This document shows positions 62,577-64,000 of a stretch of 64,000 nucleotides of DNA, in pieces (the stretch's first letter is position 1; the number at the start of each line of letters is the position of its first letter). The notes below the pieces were generated by a model, which made no database searches, was not told the origin of the DNA, and saw only the letters and a list, made by a program, of their open reading frames with translations. The position numbers were made by a program, and so were the translations under genes. The stretch spans positions 4,457,169 through 4,521,168 of the forward strand of contig CAIIXF020000010.1 of the NCBI GenBank assembly GCA_903813345.2. The letters run 5' to 3'. Origin of the DNA: Owenia fusiformis. Taxonomy: Eukaryota > Annelida > Polychaeta > Sabellida > Oweniidae.

Positions 62577-62582
62577 TTTATT
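62577..62582 (-). terminator. Candidate polyadenylation signal of the ITIH-like gene
   Basis: TTTATT on the plus strand (AATAAA on the minus strand), 22 nt beyond the stop codon of the ITIH-like gene. Confidence 0.4.
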
Positions 62583-62603
62583 GTTTGCTTTGTGTCATAC
62601 ACA

Positions 62604-64000
62604 TTAGTAATAATTGTTGTTATAACTATAATAATCAGGAGTTGGATCTCCATTACTGATGAAATTGTTAATATCAACAATATTTGCCAAGTTATCAAAC
62701 TGCCAGCATTGTTTCCAATCAATCCCATTGCCGTCACATCTGAACTTGTGTATCAACTTTGGCGTAATCACTGGGTGTAGCGTACCATCAACATGCACAA
62801 GTGAATGGGAGGAATAATCTGGACTTGCTTGAATGCGGTTTGCTTTCTTCTCAAAATCACCTACAAATGCAAGTGTTGTGTTAACCAGTTTCTATTTACA
62901 AATAAGATTTGCATTGCTAGTTAAATTTTTGTCATGGTTAAGATAAAGTTGACATGGTTTGTGAAATAATGACATCAAAATTGAAGTCTGAGGATTTCAC
63001 TAATGTTCTAGAATTGGGCTGATTTAAAACATTTTCACTTATTTGGCAATTTGCTAGTTCCCCTAAAATCACAAATATATTTATTAGTATCTGTCGCTTA
63101 TAGAAAACATTTTTTTAGTGATAGTGTCTTATCAATTGGTGGAAACATTGAAGGATTGTGCCACAGATACATAGAGTCATCTGCAGTGTTTTGGTTGTGG
63201 ATTATTTCAACATCTTGACAACGAATCAATGATGCCAATGTCAAGACTATATCTATGATACCACCAGTGTTGTGATGCTACATAACCACTATGTCACCAA
63301 TGCTGTCGAGGTTACAAATCCATGATAACCAATGCTATCAACAAAGGCTACATACCCAGGATACCACCAATGTTGTCTTCAACGATATGGATGGCATTGA
63401 TGTGAATTCTTAGATGCCTCTCTACAGCTTGAACAGAGATCTTAAACTCATCTGGAGCTGTAATGTTGACATGGTCCCGAGCCAATGACTCATCTATATT
63501 CACCTGTATAAAAGGGAGCATCTCATCTGTGTCATGCTTTGTATATTAATATAAGTAATCTTTTCTTTATATCTTGGATTGACAAACTTAGCAAAATTTT
63601 GGATACTTGATTTCTTCAAACTGACATTTTCTGATTGATATACTACAAGTAGAGCTAGTTCAATTGTTTAGTTTTTATTTGATATTCTGTAATATAAAAA
63701 CATTGCACATGTTTAACCATGCTCTTTGAGTGTTACAAAGTGCTCATAAAGATGTAACAGCACATTCAATTTGTTTATTTTATCTATGGATTTATGAACT
63801 ACGCTACTGCCACCTTTATATTGGCTTAAAACCTTTGAGCTCATCATTAGAGTTAAGAATATAAAAGAGACATACTACTCCATAGCCCCATTCATATAAG
63901 TCTCCAAGTGTGACTCTAAGTTCATTCCTGTTGACAATCTCAATGTTGATGTCACGAACAGTTGTACGAACAATCAGTTTTGAAACAAACCTCATTGGGC
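62604..64000 (-). CDS. ITIH (inter-alpha-trypsin inhibitor heavy chain)-like protein, C-terminal part, partial
   Basis: Three minus-strand exons: 64,000 (open)-63,876; 63,503-63,356; 62,860-62,604 (stop TAA). GT-AG, phases 0 and 1, frame closed. The encoded C-terminus follows the pattern of the ITIH C-terminal domain: IVNRNELRVTLGD, then HLRIHINAIHIVEDN, GGILGDF, a basic/polar link, HKFRCDGNGIDWKQCWQF and an Asp/Tyr/Asn-rich tail (DYYSYNNNYY). In known ITIH proteins the corresponding pieces read as an NR...V.FGD strand, a G(L/I)LG(Q/D)F turn and a late Cys-Trp. The family is secreted and binds hyaluronan. The VIT and vWA domains expected upstream lie outside this window. Assignment rests on pattern memory, not a search. 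Confidence 0.65.

Noticed and set aside
1-64000. tRNA, rRNA and spliceosomal RNA genes
   Set aside because: None seen on reading both strands; a covariance-model search would be needed to exclude them.

Overview
Eukaryotic (metazoan) genomic DNA, AT-rich, with small phase-consistent GT-AG exons in long introns and a dense load of small DNA transposons, foldback elements and minisatellites. Gene content (a CCDC15 orthologue, a DHHC palmitoyltransferase, an inter-alpha-trypsin-inhibitor heavy-chain-like gene) and repeat style suggest a marine invertebrate, possibly a non-vertebrate deuterostome. The species cannot be fixed from sequence alone. All gene models below were spliced by eye; codon phase closes across every junction listed.

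Layout. 1-7,500: no gene seen; repeats, a head-to-head mariner foldback and a 47-bp minisatellite. 7,505-25,830 (+): a tandem pair of paralogous genes, called A and B here. They share a signal peptide exon, a two-exon extracellular domain I cannot name, and a Thr-rich stalk. Copy B continues into a transmembrane helix and cytoplasmic tail. Copy A stops before the helix and should be secreted. 25,831-34,931: intergenic and repeat-rich, including a 2.3-kb satellite with a ~135-bp unit. 34,932-49,804 (-): a seven-exon DHHC palmitoyltransferase, predicted 259 aa. 49,901-61,969 (+): a twelve-exon CCDC15-like gene, predicted 472 aa, head-to-head with the palmitoyltransferase; the two start codons are separated by 96 bp, so a shared bidirectional promoter is likely. 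Intron 9 of CCDC15 holds an antisense glycosyltransferase gene (57,033-55,187) with a 5-bp duplication that breaks its frame. Intron 11 holds a 2.3-kb inverted-repeat element that itself contains a second element. 62,604-64,000 (-): the 3' end of an ITIH-like gene, convergent with CCDC15 and running off the window.

The most notable signals are: (1) the A/B pair of an apparently unnamed receptor-like family with a secreted and a membrane version; (2) three separate minisatellites that each abut and contain a splice site; (3) a nested transposon whose empty target site is preserved in the opposite arm of its host element; (4) a divergent centrosomal/palmitoylation gene pair; (5) the frameshifted nested glycosyltransferase.
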